64,000 nt of DNA from Bradyrhizobium algeriense (GCF_003062295.1 NZ_PYCN01000010.1:62001-126000); one strand, 5' to 3'. Numbered from the stretch's first letter, positions 23,629-32,383 are shown. Notes: generated from the sequence alone by a model not told the origin. Numbers and translations: made by a program.

Positions 23629-25632
23629 ATGCGCCAGTTCAAGCGGACTTGGGGAGACCGCGACGGGGATCGCGACGATTTTCACTTCGGCGATTTTTTC
23701 GACCACCTGCACCGGCCGCATGAGTCTCATGGCTCACACGGCCACCACGGTTCGCCGTGCCAACCGGGTCCGCAGCCGGCAAAAATCGAATACCGCAGCT
23801 TCGACGGTTCGCAGAACAATCAATCCGATGCCACCCTCAACGCTGCCGGCACCGAATTCGGACGCATCGGGGAAGCGCATTTCGCCGACGGCATCTCCGT
23901 CCCGCTCGGCGGCAACAATCCGCGCACCATCAGCAATCTTGTGGTCGGCGCCGGCGATCCTGACGTGGCGAACCCGGAAGGCGTCTCCGCCTTCATGTAC
24001 GCCTGGGGCCAGTTCATCGATCACGACATGACGCTGACCCGGACCGACGGCGTCAGCGACATCAGCGTTGTGGTTCCCGCTGATGATCCCGTGCTTCCCG
24101 CCGGCACCGTCATTCCGATCACCCGCGCCGTCATCGATCCCACCACCGGTGCGGGCACATCCAATCCGGCGATGGCGGTCAATTCCAATACCGCCTGGCT
24201 CGACGCCTCGATGGTCTATGGGTCGAGCGCCGCGACCGCCGCCAGCCTGCGCACCGCCGACGGCCACATGCTGACGTCGGAAGGCGACAACCTGCCGATC
24301 GTCGACGGCATGGTCGTGGCCGGCGACGTCCGCGCCGCAGAAAATCCGGCGCTCACCGCGCTGCACACGCTGTTTGTCCGCGAACACAATTATTGGGTCG
24401 ACAAGCTGCACCTCGAGCACCCGAACTGGAGCGGCGACCAACTCTACAATCACGCCCGCGCCATCGTGACGGCGGAAATCGCCAACATCACCTATTCGGA
24501 ATTCCTGCCCAACCTCGTCGGCAAGAACGCGCTCACGCCCTATGACGGCTATGATCCCAATGTCGATCCCCATTTGTCGTTAGAATTCGTCGCCGCGGCG
24601 TTCCGCTTCGGGCATTCGATCGTGTCGGGCGAGACCGAAGGCCTTGCGGAAAACGGCGAGGTCATCGCCGGCTCCGAGGAAGACCTGAAGGATGTATTTT
24701 TCCAGCCGGCGGCAAACTTCATCGACAATGGCGGCGCCGACGGACAATTGCGCCACCTGGCCGCCGATCCATCGCAGGCGCTCGATGCGCGCATCGTCGA
24801 TGACCTGCGCAATTTTCTTTTCGATCCGCCGGTATCGCTGGATCTCGCCGCGATCAATATCCAACGCGCGCGCGACGTTGGCCTCGGCACGCTCAACCAG
24901 ACTCGTGAAGCACTTGGCCTCGACCCCTACACGGATTTCAGCCAGATCACGAGCGATCCGGAGACGCTGGCCGGGCTGAAAGCGGCTTACGGCAATGTCA
25001 ACAATGTCGGCCTGTGGACCGGCGGCCTGTCGGAAAATCATGTCGCTGGCGCGCTTGTCGGCGAAACCTTCCAGGCCATCATTGCGAGGCAGTTCGAGGC
25101 GTTGCGCGATGGCGACCGGTTCTGGTTTGAGAATCAGGGGTTCGATTCCAGGACGTTGTCCGAGATAAAAGGCACGACGCTGGCAGACATCATTCTGCGC
25201 AATACCGACACCAAGCATATCCAGGACGATGTCTTCGTCACCTATGTGCGGCACACCGGCCTCGCCGGCGGCGTGGAGTCAGAGGATCCCGAAGCCCGCC
25301 AGATCGTCATCGGCTCCAACGGCAACGACACGCTGATCGGCGGTCCGCAGGGCGATTACCTGTTCGCCGGAACTGGCAAGCAGACGATGACGGGGAATGA
25401 CGGCGCTGACCGATTCGTGTTCGATTTCGGATCCACCAAAGCTGAGATCACCGACTTCGATCCCGGCATCGACATGCTGGTGTTTGAGAACGCCGGCCGT
25501 CTGGACTTTCACGATGTGAAAATCTGGGGCAACCACGGCAACACATTGGTTCAGGTCGGTGACGACCGGATTGAACTGACCGGCGTGCGGCCTCATGAAC
25601 TCACAAAGCACGATTTCCTGTTCGACGTTTGA
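23629..25632 (+). CDS. Animal-type haem peroxidase with RTX tail
   Basis: A 667-residue peroxidase-cyclooxygenase superfamily protein. Residues 15-50 are His/Asp-rich (HLHRPHESHGSHGHHG), an unusual start that could bind metal or haem. The catalytic domain spans about 60-540: YAWGQFIDHDMTLT with the distal His, FVREHNYWVDKL, FRFGHSIVSGETEG with the proximal His, and INIQRARDVGLGTLNQTRE. The last 120 residues have RTX-like Ca-binding repeats (GSNGNDTLIGGPQGDYLFAG, GNDGADRFVFDFG), so type I secretion is likely. No Sec signal is visible. GAGGGAG precedes the ATG by eight bases. No secretion genes are adjacent. Confidence 0.92.
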   Translation: MRQFKRTWGDRDGDRDDFHFGDFFDHLHRPHESHGSHGHHGSPCQPGPQPAKIEYRSFDGSQNNQSDATLNAAGTEFGRIGEAHFADGISVPLGGNNPRTISNLVVGAGDPDVANPEGVSAFMYAWGQFIDHDMTLTRTDGVSDISVVVPADDPVLPAGTVIPITRAVIDPTTGAGTSNPAMAVNSNTAWLDASMVYGSSAATAASLRTADGHMLTSEGDNLPIVDGMVVAGDVRAAENPALTALHTLFVREHNYWVDKLHLEHPNWSGDQLYNHARAIVTAEIANITYSEFLPNLVGKNALTPYDGYDPNVDPHLSLEFVAAAFRFGHSIVSGETEGLAENGEVIAGSEEDLKDVFFQPAANFIDNGGADGQLRHLAADPSQALDARIVDDLRNFLFDPPVSLDLAAINIQRARDVGLGTLNQTREALGLDPYTDFSQITSDPETLAGLKAAYGNVNNVGLWTGGLSENHVAGALVGETFQAIIARQFEALRDGDRFWFENQGFDSRTLSEIKGTTLADIILRNTDTKHIQDDVFVTYVRHTGLAGGVESEDPEARQIVIGSNGNDTLIGGPQGDYLFAGTGKQTMTGNDGADRFVFDFGSTKAEITDFDPGIDMLVFENAGRLDFHDVKIWGNHGNTLVQVGDDRIELTGVRPHELTKHDFLFDV

Positions 25633-25653
25633 TGCGAATCGGTCGGCAGGAGG

Positions 25654-25689
25654 ACGTGCCGGATAAAGCCCACGTGCCGGATAAAGCCC
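25654..25689 (+). repeat. 18-base tandem duplication
   Basis: ACGTGCCGGATAAAGCCC occurs twice without a gap (25654-25671 and 25672-25689), between the peroxidase stop codon and its terminator. Confidence 0.9.
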
Positions 25690-25710
25690 GGCCATCACGG
25701 AAGGTGAAAC

Positions 25711-25742
25711 ACCTCCACACGTTCGCGTGTGGAGGTTTTTTG
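25711..25742 (+). terminator. Intrinsic terminator of the haem peroxidase gene
   Basis: Perfect 11-base stem ACCTCCACACG / CGTGTGGAGGT closed by a TTCG tetraloop and followed by a run of T. Confidence 0.95.
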
Positions 25743-25831
25743 TTTGCAAAAGCTTGTCGGGAAACGGGTGGGTTGGATCGTCCTCAGGCCAGACAATGAG
25801 GTGAAAATCGAATCTTTCAGGGAATCCAGCC

Positions 25832-27076
25832 ATGTCAGCCGATGCGACGCCTCACCTGCCCGCAACCTTCAACCGCCTGGCCTGGTCCAACCTCGCCGCG
25901 CAGTCGGCCGAACAGATCGCGCTCGCCGCAGCGCCCATCGTTGCGGTGCTGCTGCTCGGCGTCGGCGAGGGCCAGACCGGCCTGCTGCAGACCGCGCTGA
26001 CGTTGCCCTTCATCCTGTTCGCGATCCCCGCAGGTCTGCTCGCCGATCGCACTTCGCGGCGCTGGGTAATGGCGGGCTCGGAGGCGCTGCGCGCTGCGGC
26101 GTTGGCCGGAATTCTGCTGCTGATCTGGCTCGGGCAAATGACGCTGCCACTGCTTTCGCTGCTCGGCTTCATCGCGGTATGCGGCACCGTGGCCTACAGC
26201 GTCGCCGCACCCGCTTTGGTGCCGTCGCTGGTGACGTCGAAACAATTACCTGCGGCGAACGCGCGGATCGAACTGGCGCGCACGATCGCATTCGCCAGCG
26301 GCCCCGCACTGGGTGGCGTGCTGGTCGGATGGGTCGGGGCCGGGCCCGCCTTCGGATTTGCCGCGGCGTTGTCCGTGATCGCAGTCGTGCTGCTGTCGGG
26401 CATCTATGAACCGGCGCGTGCGCCCGCGCCGCGGCGTCATCCGCTGCAGGAAATCAGGGAAGGCGCGGCGTTCGTGCTGCATCACCCGCTGCTGCGGCCG
26501 GTGTTCATCACGCAATTCATCTTCAACACGGCGTCGTTCCTGCTGCTTGCCGTGTTCGTGCCCTACGCCGTGCGCCACCTCGGCCTATCGGCCACCGGCG
26601 TGGGCGTGACGCTTGGGATGTATGGCGTCGGCATGGTCGCCGGCGCGCTCGCGGCGACGCGCGTGATGAAGCGGCTAGCCTTCGGCACCGTGATCGGGCT
26701 CGGGCCCGTCACCGGCTTCGTCGCCGCAGCGGTGATGGCGCTGACGACCATCGTGCCGACGCCATGGCTCGCCGGCTTGAGCTTCTTCCTGCTCGGCGTC
26801 GGCCCGATCCTGTGGGTGATCTCGACGACCACCTTGCGGCAATCGGTGACGCCGCCGTCGCTGCTCGGGCGTGTCTCCGCCATCAACATCATGAGCTACG
26901 GCGCCCGTCCGCTCGGCTCCGCGCTCGGTGCCATCGTCGGCGGGCTCTACAGCGCGGAAGCCTGCCTCTATCTCGCAGCCACCATCTTCGGCGCACAGGC
27001 GCTGGTGATCCTGCTGTCGCCGGCGGTCTCGCTGGCCCGGCAGCCGGACATGGTCGGCGAGCCGGCGGGCTGTTAG
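25832..27076 (+). CDS. MFS transporter, EntS-like (MFS_3)
   Basis: A 414-residue major facilitator protein with about twelve helices. The loop 2-3 motif is GLLADRTSRRWVMAGSEALR, and the overall pattern (NRLAWSNLAAQSAEQIALAA at the start, LLGRVSAINIMSYGARPLGS after helix 10) matches the EntS/MFS_3 group of efflux proteins. It is preceded by a spacer with the peroxidase terminator, so it is probably a separate unit. Likely an exporter; substrate not predictable. Confidence 0.9.
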   Translation: MSADATPHLPATFNRLAWSNLAAQSAEQIALAAAPIVAVLLLGVGEGQTGLLQTALTLPFILFAIPAGLLADRTSRRWVMAGSEALRAAALAGILLLIWLGQMTLPLLSLLGFIAVCGTVAYSVAAPALVPSLVTSKQLPAANARIELARTIAFASGPALGGVLVGWVGAGPAFGFAAALSVIAVVLLSGIYEPARAPAPRRHPLQEIREGAAFVLHHPLLRPVFITQFIFNTASFLLLAVFVPYAVRHLGLSATGVGVTLGMYGVGMVAGALAATRVMKRLAFGTVIGLGPVTGFVAAAVMALTTIVPTPWLAGLSFFLLGVGPILWVISTTTLRQSVTPPSLLGRVSAINIMSYGARPLGSALGAIVGGLYSAEACLYLAATIFGAQALVILLSPAVSLARQPDMVGEPAGC

Positions 27077-27105
27077 CGGACCGGTAGGCGCGCTGGCGAA
27101 ATCGT

Positions 27106-27214
27106 CATTGCGAGCCACCCGGTCGGCGCGTAGCGCCGTCGGATGACAGGCTCAGCGAAGCAATCCGTTCTTTCCTTGCGCGGCACGATGGATTGCTTCG
27201 CTTCGCTCGCAATG
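27106..27214. repeat. Interrupted family A inverted repeat
   Basis: The right arm TGGATTGCTTCGCTTCGCTC...GCAATG is complete, but the left arm CATTGCGAG...CGAAGCAATCC is split by about 38 bases that include the small inverted repeat GGCGCGTAGCGCC. Confidence 0.8.
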
Positions 27215-27282
27215 ACGGGGTAAGCGTGTGTTTTATTCCAAATGCCGGTAGGAGGCCGATTGCTGCTTTCTGATCCCGTTTT

Positions 27283-27305
27283 ATATGATATACGTCATCT
27301 CATAT
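27283..27305. promoter_or_regulatory. ATATGA/TCATAT inverted repeat
   Basis: ATATGA at 27283-27288 and TCATAT at 27300-27305 in an AT-rich stretch directly before the Bcr/CflA-type exporter. It may be an operator for an unlinked regulator. It would overlap translation if ATG 27304 were the start, which favours ATG 27322. Confidence 0.4.
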
Positions 27306-27321
27306 GAGAACGGGAACCGCC

Positions 27322-28536
27322 ATGACCGACCAGACCGCCGCGATCGACGCCAGCCGCCGTACCGAGGCCTCTTCGACCGTCCTGCAGATCGCTGTGTTGG
27401 CAGGCCTTGCCGCGACCGGAACGCTCGCCACCAACATCCTGCTGCCGTCGCTGCCGCAGATGGCGGCATCGCTGAACGTCACCAGCGCGGCGGTGACCTC
27501 GGCGATCACGATCTTTCTCGCCGTGTTCGCCGTCGGTCAGCTTGCGGTCGGGCCGATCTCGGACCGTTACGGCCGCCGCTGGCCGGTGCTGATCGGATTT
27601 GGAGTATTCTTTGCCGGCAGCGTCGGGTGCGCGCTGGCGACCGACCTGACCAGCCTCTTGATCGGCCGCGTGATCCAGGCGGCGGGCGCCTGCGCCACGT
27701 CGGTGCTGTCCCGCGCGATCGCCCGCGACATGTTTTCGGGCGCTGCATTGGCGCGCGCGATGGCGCTGATCATGATCGCGATGGCGGCGGCGCCTGGCTT
27801 CTCGCCGCTGCTCGGCGGCGCGCTCGACCACGCTTTCGGCTGGCGTTCCGAGTTCGTCCTGGTCGCGGCCTTTGCTGCGCTCGGCGCGTTGGCCTATGGG
27901 ACGGTATTCGGCGAGACCCATCACGCAACGCGCACCCCACTCGATCCGCTCGCCATCGCCAAAACCTACTTCGGCCTGATCGCCGATCGCCGCTTCGTGG
28001 TGCCGGCCGCGACCGTGAGCCTGATCCTGGGCGGGCTGTTCTCGATGTTCTCGGCCGCGCCCCGCGTCCTGATCGAGGCGATGCACTTCACGCCTATACA
28101 GCTCGGCCTGTTCTTTGCGGGCACTGTGCTGATCGTGTTCGCCGCCGGCATGCTCGCGACCCGACTGGCGCCACGCTACGGACTCGACCGGCCGATCCTG
28201 GGCGCGTTGTTTCTAGCCGCCGCCGGCAGCCTCGCGATGCTGCTGGTTTCGCTGTACACTCCCACCTTCCTGCCATTTCTTGCGGCCATGAGCGTGTTCC
28301 TGCTCGGCATGGGCATCGTCAGTCCGTTGGGCACGGCGCAAGCGCTCTCGCCGTTTGGCGAGAAAGCGGGCGCGGCGTCGGCGCTGCTCGGTTTCTGGCA
28401 GATGATGACGGCCGCCATCGGCGTCTGGCTCGCCGCCACGATCTCGCACGAGGCGCTGTTCGCGCTCGGCATGGTGCTGACAGTGTTCTCGCTGCTGGCG
28501 GTCGGGCTCTACATGCTGCGGGCAAGACCGAACTAG
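27322..28536 (+). CDS. Bcr/CflA-type MFS multidrug exporter
   Basis: A 404-residue drug:H+ antiporter with twelve helices (DHA1 group). The helix 2-3 motif A is GPISDRYGRRWPVLIG, and the opening ATGTLATNILLPSLPQMAASL with the Asn/Pro near the first periplasmic loop resembles CflA/Bcr. The later MFS element is GFWQMMTAAIGVWLAA. ATG 27322 (MTDQTAAIDA) is chosen over 27304 because GGGAA lies closer. The 3' end overlaps the converging cyclase gene by four bases. Substrate unknown. Confidence 0.9.
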   Translation: MTDQTAAIDASRRTEASSTVLQIAVLAGLAATGTLATNILLPSLPQMAASLNVTSAAVTSAITIFLAVFAVGQLAVGPISDRYGRRWPVLIGFGVFFAGSVGCALATDLTSLLIGRVIQAAGACATSVLSRAIARDMFSGAALARAMALIMIAMAAAPGFSPLLGGALDHAFGWRSEFVLVAAFAALGALAYGTVFGETHHATRTPLDPLAIAKTYFGLIADRRFVVPAATVSLILGGLFSMFSAAPRVLIEAMHFTPIQLGLFFAGTVLIVFAAGMLATRLAPRYGLDRPILGALFLAAAGSLAMLLVSLYTPTFLPFLAAMSVFLLGMGIVSPLGTAQALSPFGEKAGAASALLGFWQMMTAAIGVWLAATISHEALFALGMVLTVFSLLAVGLYMLRARPN

Positions 28537-29792
28537 CCGGCCAAGTACCGCTCGTACTTCCCTGCCACCACCTCATCCGCGGCGATGTCAGGATCGAGCG
28601 TATACAAATCCTGCGCGCGGCCGATGCCGCGCAGCGCATAGCGGCCGGTGGACACCAGATAGTTCCGCCCGGCGGCATCGAGGCCGGCGCGGAACGCCGA
28701 CGACATCAACAATTCGCGGTCGACCGAGCGGCACATCGAGGCGATGCGGCTGACCTCGTTGACGGCCGGCCCCACCACGGTGAAGTCGAGCCGGTCATCG
28801 CTGCCGATATTGCCATAGAAGACTTCGCCGACATGCAGGCCGACATGGGCCGACGTCACCGGGCGGCCCTCGGTGGTGCGGCGGGCGGTCAGCGCCTTCA
28901 TGTTGCGGCGGAAGCGATGTTCGGCGCGAAGTGCTGTGCGTTTTGCCAACGCCATGTTGTCATGGGTGAACATCGCCAGCACTCCGTCGCCGATCAGCTT
29001 CAGCACCTCGCCGCCGGCGTCATGGATGGCGTCGATCGAGGCCTGTGCGTAATCGTTGAGGAACGGGATGATCTCGCCGGGATCGATGCTCTCGCTGATC
29101 GCGGTCGAGCCGCGCAAGTCGGAGAACCACAGCACGGTATTGATGCGCTCGGTGACGCCGCGCGTGATCCGTCCGCGCAAGACCTGCTCGGCGGTGTCGC
29201 GCCCGAGATAGACCCGGCCCAGCGTCTTGGTGATATCGGCCTGCGCCGCGGTCTTGATGGCAAGCCCGAGCACCGGCACGAGGTCGCGCAACGCCGCCAG
29301 GCCCTGCGCGCCAAAACCCTCGTCGCGCCGGGTCACCCAATAGGAATAGAAGCAGTCCATCTGCCCCATGGTGCCGGCCTCGCCGAACCGGTGCACATAG
29401 GCCACCAGATGCTTGTGGCCCTTCTCGGCGAGTTCGTTCACGAACTTGAACCTGTGAGTCCCGCCGTCGGCGAGGTCGACCGGCAGTTCCTCATGACCGT
29501 TTTCGAGCATGTGGTAGAAGATCGAACTGCGCCAGGCCTGCGCGGCTTCGCCCTCGTTGGTCGAACCATATTCGAAGACGTCGCTTTCGTTGGTCTCGGC
29601 GTCGTTCCAGCGAAAGCCGCGGCCCTCGAAGATCGGGTGCAGCGTATCGATGAAGACCATCCCGCGCGATACGGGGAGGCCTTCGGCGCGGCAGCGTTGG
29701 CAGAAACCGCGGATCAGATCATTTTCGGGTAGGCCTGTGAGACCCTGGTTGACCAGCCAGTTCATCAGGCGCAGACGGGGCGTGAGTTCCAT
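28533..29792 (-). CDS. Class III adenylate cyclase with N-terminal sensory region
   Basis: A 419-residue protein. Residues 1-190 are a conserved but uncharacterised region (LMNWLVNQGLTGLPENDLIR, FYHMLENGHEELPVDLADGG) found in front of rhizobial cyclases. The catalytic domain follows from about 225: VLWFSDLRGSTAISESIDPG with the first metal Asp, GGEVLKLIGDGVLAMF with the second and the Lys, and DRLDFTVVGPAVNEVSRIAS with the adenine-binding Asp and the Asn/Arg pair. It should make cAMP. The ATG at 29792 (MELTPRLR) is chosen over 29843, which would overlap the arsC end. Ribosome site weak. Confidence 0.88.
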   Translation of the reverse strand: MELTPRLRLMNWLVNQGLTGLPENDLIRGFCQRCRAEGLPVSRGMVFIDTLHPIFEGRGFRWNDAETNESDVFEYGSTNEGEAAQAWRSSIFYHMLENGHEELPVDLADGGTHRFKFVNELAEKGHKHLVAYVHRFGEAGTMGQMDCFYSYWVTRRDEGFGAQGLAALRDLVPVLGLAIKTAAQADITKTLGRVYLGRDTAEQVLRGRITRGVTERINTVLWFSDLRGSTAISESIDPGEIIPFLNDYAQASIDAIHDAGGEVLKLIGDGVLAMFTHDNMALAKRTALRAEHRFRRNMKALTARRTTEGRPVTSAHVGLHVGEVFYGNIGSDDRLDFTVVGPAVNEVSRIASMCRSVDRELLMSSAFRAGLDAAGRNYLVSTGRYALRGIGRAQDLYTLDPDIAADEVVAGKYERYLAG

Positions 29793-29839
29793 GCCGCCAT
29801 TATGCCGCGCAATCGTGACGGGTGAAAGCCTCGCGCCCT

Positions 29840-30247
29840 TCAACCCTTCGCGCGCGTCACCGCCTCGCCGTCTTCCTTGACGAAGGATTGGATGGGGTTG
29901 TCGAGCAGATCAAGCACCAGCTCTGACGGCCGGCACAGCCGCACGCCCTTCGGCGTCACCACGATCGGCCGGTTGATCAGGATCGGATGAGCAAGCATGA
30001 AGTCGATCAGCTCGTCGTCGCTCCACTTTGGGTCGGCCAAGCCAAGCTCGGCATAGGGCGTGCCCTTTTCGCGCAACAGCTCCCGTGGCGTGAGGCCCAA
30101 GGCCTTGATCAGCTCGACCAGCCGGACGCGGCTCGGCGGCGTCTTCAGGTACTCGATCACCTCGGGTTCTTCGCCGCTCTGCCGGATCATCGTCAGCGTA
30201 TTGCGCGAGGTGCCGCAGGCGGGATTGTGATAGATGGTCACGCTCAT
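29840..30247 (-). CDS. arsC: Arsenate reductase, glutaredoxin-coupled type
   Basis: A 135-residue reductase converting arsenate to arsenite with glutathione and glutaredoxin. The catalytic Cys is in HNPACGTSRNTL (about residue 11), followed by IEYLKTPPSRVRLVELIKAL and the Arg-containing HPILINRPIVVTPKGVRLCR that binds the oxyanion. The start ATG at 30247 overlaps the stop of the aquaporin gene by four bases. Last gene of the leftward arsenic operon. The product would leave the cell through the adjacent channel. Confidence 0.95.
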   Translation of the reverse strand: MSVTIYHNPACGTSRNTLTMIRQSGEEPEVIEYLKTPPSRVRLVELIKALGLTPRELLREKGTPYAELGLADPKWSDDELIDFMLAHPILINRPIVVTPKGVRLCRPSELVLDLLDNPIQSFVKEDGEAVTRAKG

Positions 30248-30939
30248 GGCCGGGCCTCCTTGGTCGTTGCCGTCTCGCCTGCCCCGCGCAGCAACCAGTT
30301 CATGAAGATCAGCGCCACGACGGCGCCGCTGAGTTCGGCCGCGATAAAGCCGGGAAGATCGGCGGGACGAATGCCCGAAAACGTATTGGTCATCGAGCGC
30401 GCGATGGCAACGGCAGGATTGGCAAACGAGGTTGAGGCCGTGAACCAGTAGGCCGCCGTGATGTAGAGGCCGACCAGCCAGGGTACCGCGGACCGGTTGA
30501 ATCGGATGCCGGCGAGGATGGTCGCCACCAGGCCGAATGCGGCGACGCCCTCGGCGAACCATTGCGCGCCGCCGGTTCGCATTTTCAGCGAGGCGTCAAT
30601 CAGCGGCAGCGCGAACATCGCATGCGCCGCCATGGTTCCGGCAATCCCCCCGGCCACCTGCGCGGCAACGTAACCCAGCGCGTCGCGCGGCGTCAGTTCG
30701 CCCTTCAAGGCAAAGACCAGCGATACCGCAGGATTGAAATGCGCACCCGAGATGGGCCCGAGAATCGTAATGAGCACGACCAGGATCGCACCTGTCGGCA
30801 GCGTATTGCCGAGCAGCGCCAGCGCGACGTCCTTTGTCAAGGTTTCGGCCATGATGCCGGAGCCGACCACGGTCGCGACCAGCAGCGCGGTGCCGAGTGC
30901 TTCGGCGGTGAGCCGGCGTGTGAGGTCAAAATTCTGCAT
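30244..30939 (-). CDS. aqpS: Aquaglyceroporin-type arsenite channel
   Basis: A 231-residue MIP-family channel with six helices and both half-helix signatures, SGAHFNPAVSLVF and SFANPAVAIARS. The Arg after the second NPA is preserved. In Sinorhizobium meliloti the homologous AqpS in an ars operon lets arsenite made by ArsC flow out; the coupling with arsC by a four-base overlap suggests the same here. No ArsB or ACR3 pump gene is in this window. Confidence 0.92.
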   Translation of the reverse strand: MQNFDLTRRLTAEALGTALLVATVVGSGIMAETLTKDVALALLGNTLPTGAILVVLITILGPISGAHFNPAVSLVFALKGELTPRDALGYVAAQVAGGIAGTMAAHAMFALPLIDASLKMRTGGAQWFAEGVAAFGLVATILAGIRFNRSAVPWLVGLYITAAYWFTASTSFANPAVAIARSMTNTFSGIRPADLPGFIAAELSGAVVALIFMNWLLRGAGETATTKEARP

Positions 30940-31182
30940 GATGTTCCTGGCAGGGGTTATGGACCATATCCCTTATGCCGATTCCTTTGGCGACCATCAC
31001 GAACTCAACCCCGACGTTGACGCCCAGACATCGCCTTGGTGGTCGGATTGGCGCTGTTCGGGGCTACCTTCTCGGCATTCCTCTTTCCGGCGTGCTGTAT
31101 CAGGCCGCCGTATCACGGGCTGCCTCGGTTCGATCCAGAGCTGCTCTTTCATCGGCCTCTTCCGGACTTCTTGCGGTTTTCT
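30940..31182. other. Gene-free gap in the leftward ars operon
   Basis: This spacer of 243 bases separates arsH from aqpS. A plus-strand frame at 31036 starts VVGLALFGATFSAF and looks membrane-like for only about 15 residues, then becomes unlikely. It could be the scar of a lost gene such as an arsenite pump, but nothing proves this. Confidence 0.4.
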
Positions 31183-31950
31183 TCACACCTTGGAACACAT
31201 CCGCTGATGGGCCGTCGCAATCGCCGAAAGGTCCGACGCAGCATCGCGTTGCAGACCTGCGGCCGCCTTGCGCTCGGAGTAGCGGTCCGTCAGAGTCGTA
31301 ACGTGGGGCCGGAGCAGGACCGTGAAGCGAACGAGCTCTTCGACGACGTCGACAATCCGTTCGTAGTAGCTCGATGACTTCATCCGGCCGGTCTCGTCGA
31401 ACTCCTGGAATGCCTTTGGGACGCTCGACTGGTTCGGAACGGTGAACATCCGGAGCCAGCGACCCAGCAGCCGCAGCGTGTTCACGGCATTGAAAGACTG
31501 CGAGCCGCCGCAAACCTGCATGACCGCCAGCGTTCGGCCCTGGGTCGGCCGCATACCGCCCATGTTGAGCGGCAGGTGATCGATCTGCGCCTTCATGACA
31601 CCTGTGATCTGGCCGTGCCGCTCCGGACTGCACCAGATTTGCCCCTCCGACCACATCGACAGCTCACGCAGCTCCTGCACCGCCGGATGATCGTCGCCCT
31701 TGAACTGATCCGGCAACGGGAGGTCTGATGGGTCAAAGATGCGCGGTTCGGCTCCAAAGAAGCGGACGAGACGGGCCGCCTCTTCGATAACCAGACGCGA
31801 ATAGGAGCGCTCTCGCAGCGATCCGTAGAGAAGCAGGATGCGCGGCGAATGCCGGCGGTCGGCAGCGAGGCCGCTCGCCTGGCTTTGCGGCACGTGGCGC
31901 CTGTCTAGGGCGGGCAGGAAGTCGGGATCGGATAGTGTACGAACTCTCAT
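31183..31950 (-). CDS. arsH: ArsH, NADPH-dependent FMN oxidoreductase
   Basis: A 255-residue flavodoxin-like flavoprotein. The FMN phosphate loop is LLYGSLRERSYSRLVIEEAA, and WCSPERHGQITGVMKAQID with LAVMQVCGGSQSFNAVNTLR are ArsH signatures. Known members oxidise trivalent organoarsenicals or reduce quinones and metal ions with NADPH. It is 73 bases downstream of arsR on the same strand. The 243 bases between arsH and aqpS hold no gene I can support. Confidence 0.95.
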   Translation of the reverse strand: MRVRTLSDPDFLPALDRRHVPQSQASGLAADRRHSPRILLLYGSLRERSYSRLVIEEAARLVRFFGAEPRIFDPSDLPLPDQFKGDDHPAVQELRELSMWSEGQIWCSPERHGQITGVMKAQIDHLPLNMGGMRPTQGRTLAVMQVCGGSQSFNAVNTLRLLGRWLRMFTVPNQSSVPKAFQEFDETGRMKSSSYYERIVDVVEELVRFTVLLRPHVTTLTDRYSERKAAAGLQRDAASDLSAIATAHQRMCSKV

Positions 31951-32023
31951 ACGCGTTCAGCCGTTGATATGGGAGCCAAAGGAACGAGCGCTGTTTCCGC
32001 TCCACGGACCGTTGCGGGTACGC

Positions 32024-32383
32024 TCAGACATCAGCCCCCCTCGGCCTAGGCTGGCAACACGGCGTGAGGTCTTCGATGACCGGCGCACAAATTTCCGGCC
32101 GCCCGTCGCAACAATCCCGGAGCATGAACAGCACGACATCCTGTAGACGGCTCAGATCGGCGCGATAGACGATCGAGCGGCTGAACCGCTGCGCCGATAC
32201 CAGCCCGGCGCGCGACAGCACCGACAAATGCGAGGACATGGTGTTTTGCGGGACCTCGAGCGCCTTGGCGATGTCGCCAGCCGAAAGCCCGTCCGGCTCG
32301 TGTTTGACCAGCAAGCGGAACACATCGAGACGGGTCGATTGGGCGAGTGCGGCCAGCGCGGCAATGGCATCCGTTGATTCCAT
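32024..32383 (-). CDS. arsR: ArsR-family arsenic-responsive repressor (leftward operon)
   Basis: A 119-residue winged-helix repressor. The HTH is IAKALEVPQNTMSSHLSVLS with the wing RFSRSIVYRADL. The C-terminal part is rich in Cys (MLRDCCDGRPEIC and DLTPCC), a plausible As(III) site different from the classical CVC in the DNA-binding helix, as in other alphaproteobacterial ArsR proteins. The ATG at 32383 lies at the edge of the operator copy 32382-32396, and the predicted promoter would give a nearly leaderless mRNA. Divergent from a second arsR. Confidence 0.92.
   Translation of the reverse strand: MESTDAIAALAALAQSTRLDVFRLLVKHEPDGLSAGDIAKALEVPQNTMSSHLSVLSRAGLVSAQRFSRSIVYRADLSRLQDVVLFMLRDCCDGRPEICAPVIEDLTPCCQPRPRGADV

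Noticed and set aside
27285..29732. An 815-codon plus-strand frame across the Bcr/CflA gene and the cyclase gene
   Set aside because: It is the shadow of two real genes on opposite strands; composition is Arg/Asp/Gly-rich and no domain is visible. High GC leaves stop codons rare in the wobble frames.
31036..31377. Plus-strand frame in the arsH-aqpS gap with VVGLALFGATFSAF
   Set aside because: Only the first 15 residues look like a membrane segment; the remainder overlaps arsH in antisense.
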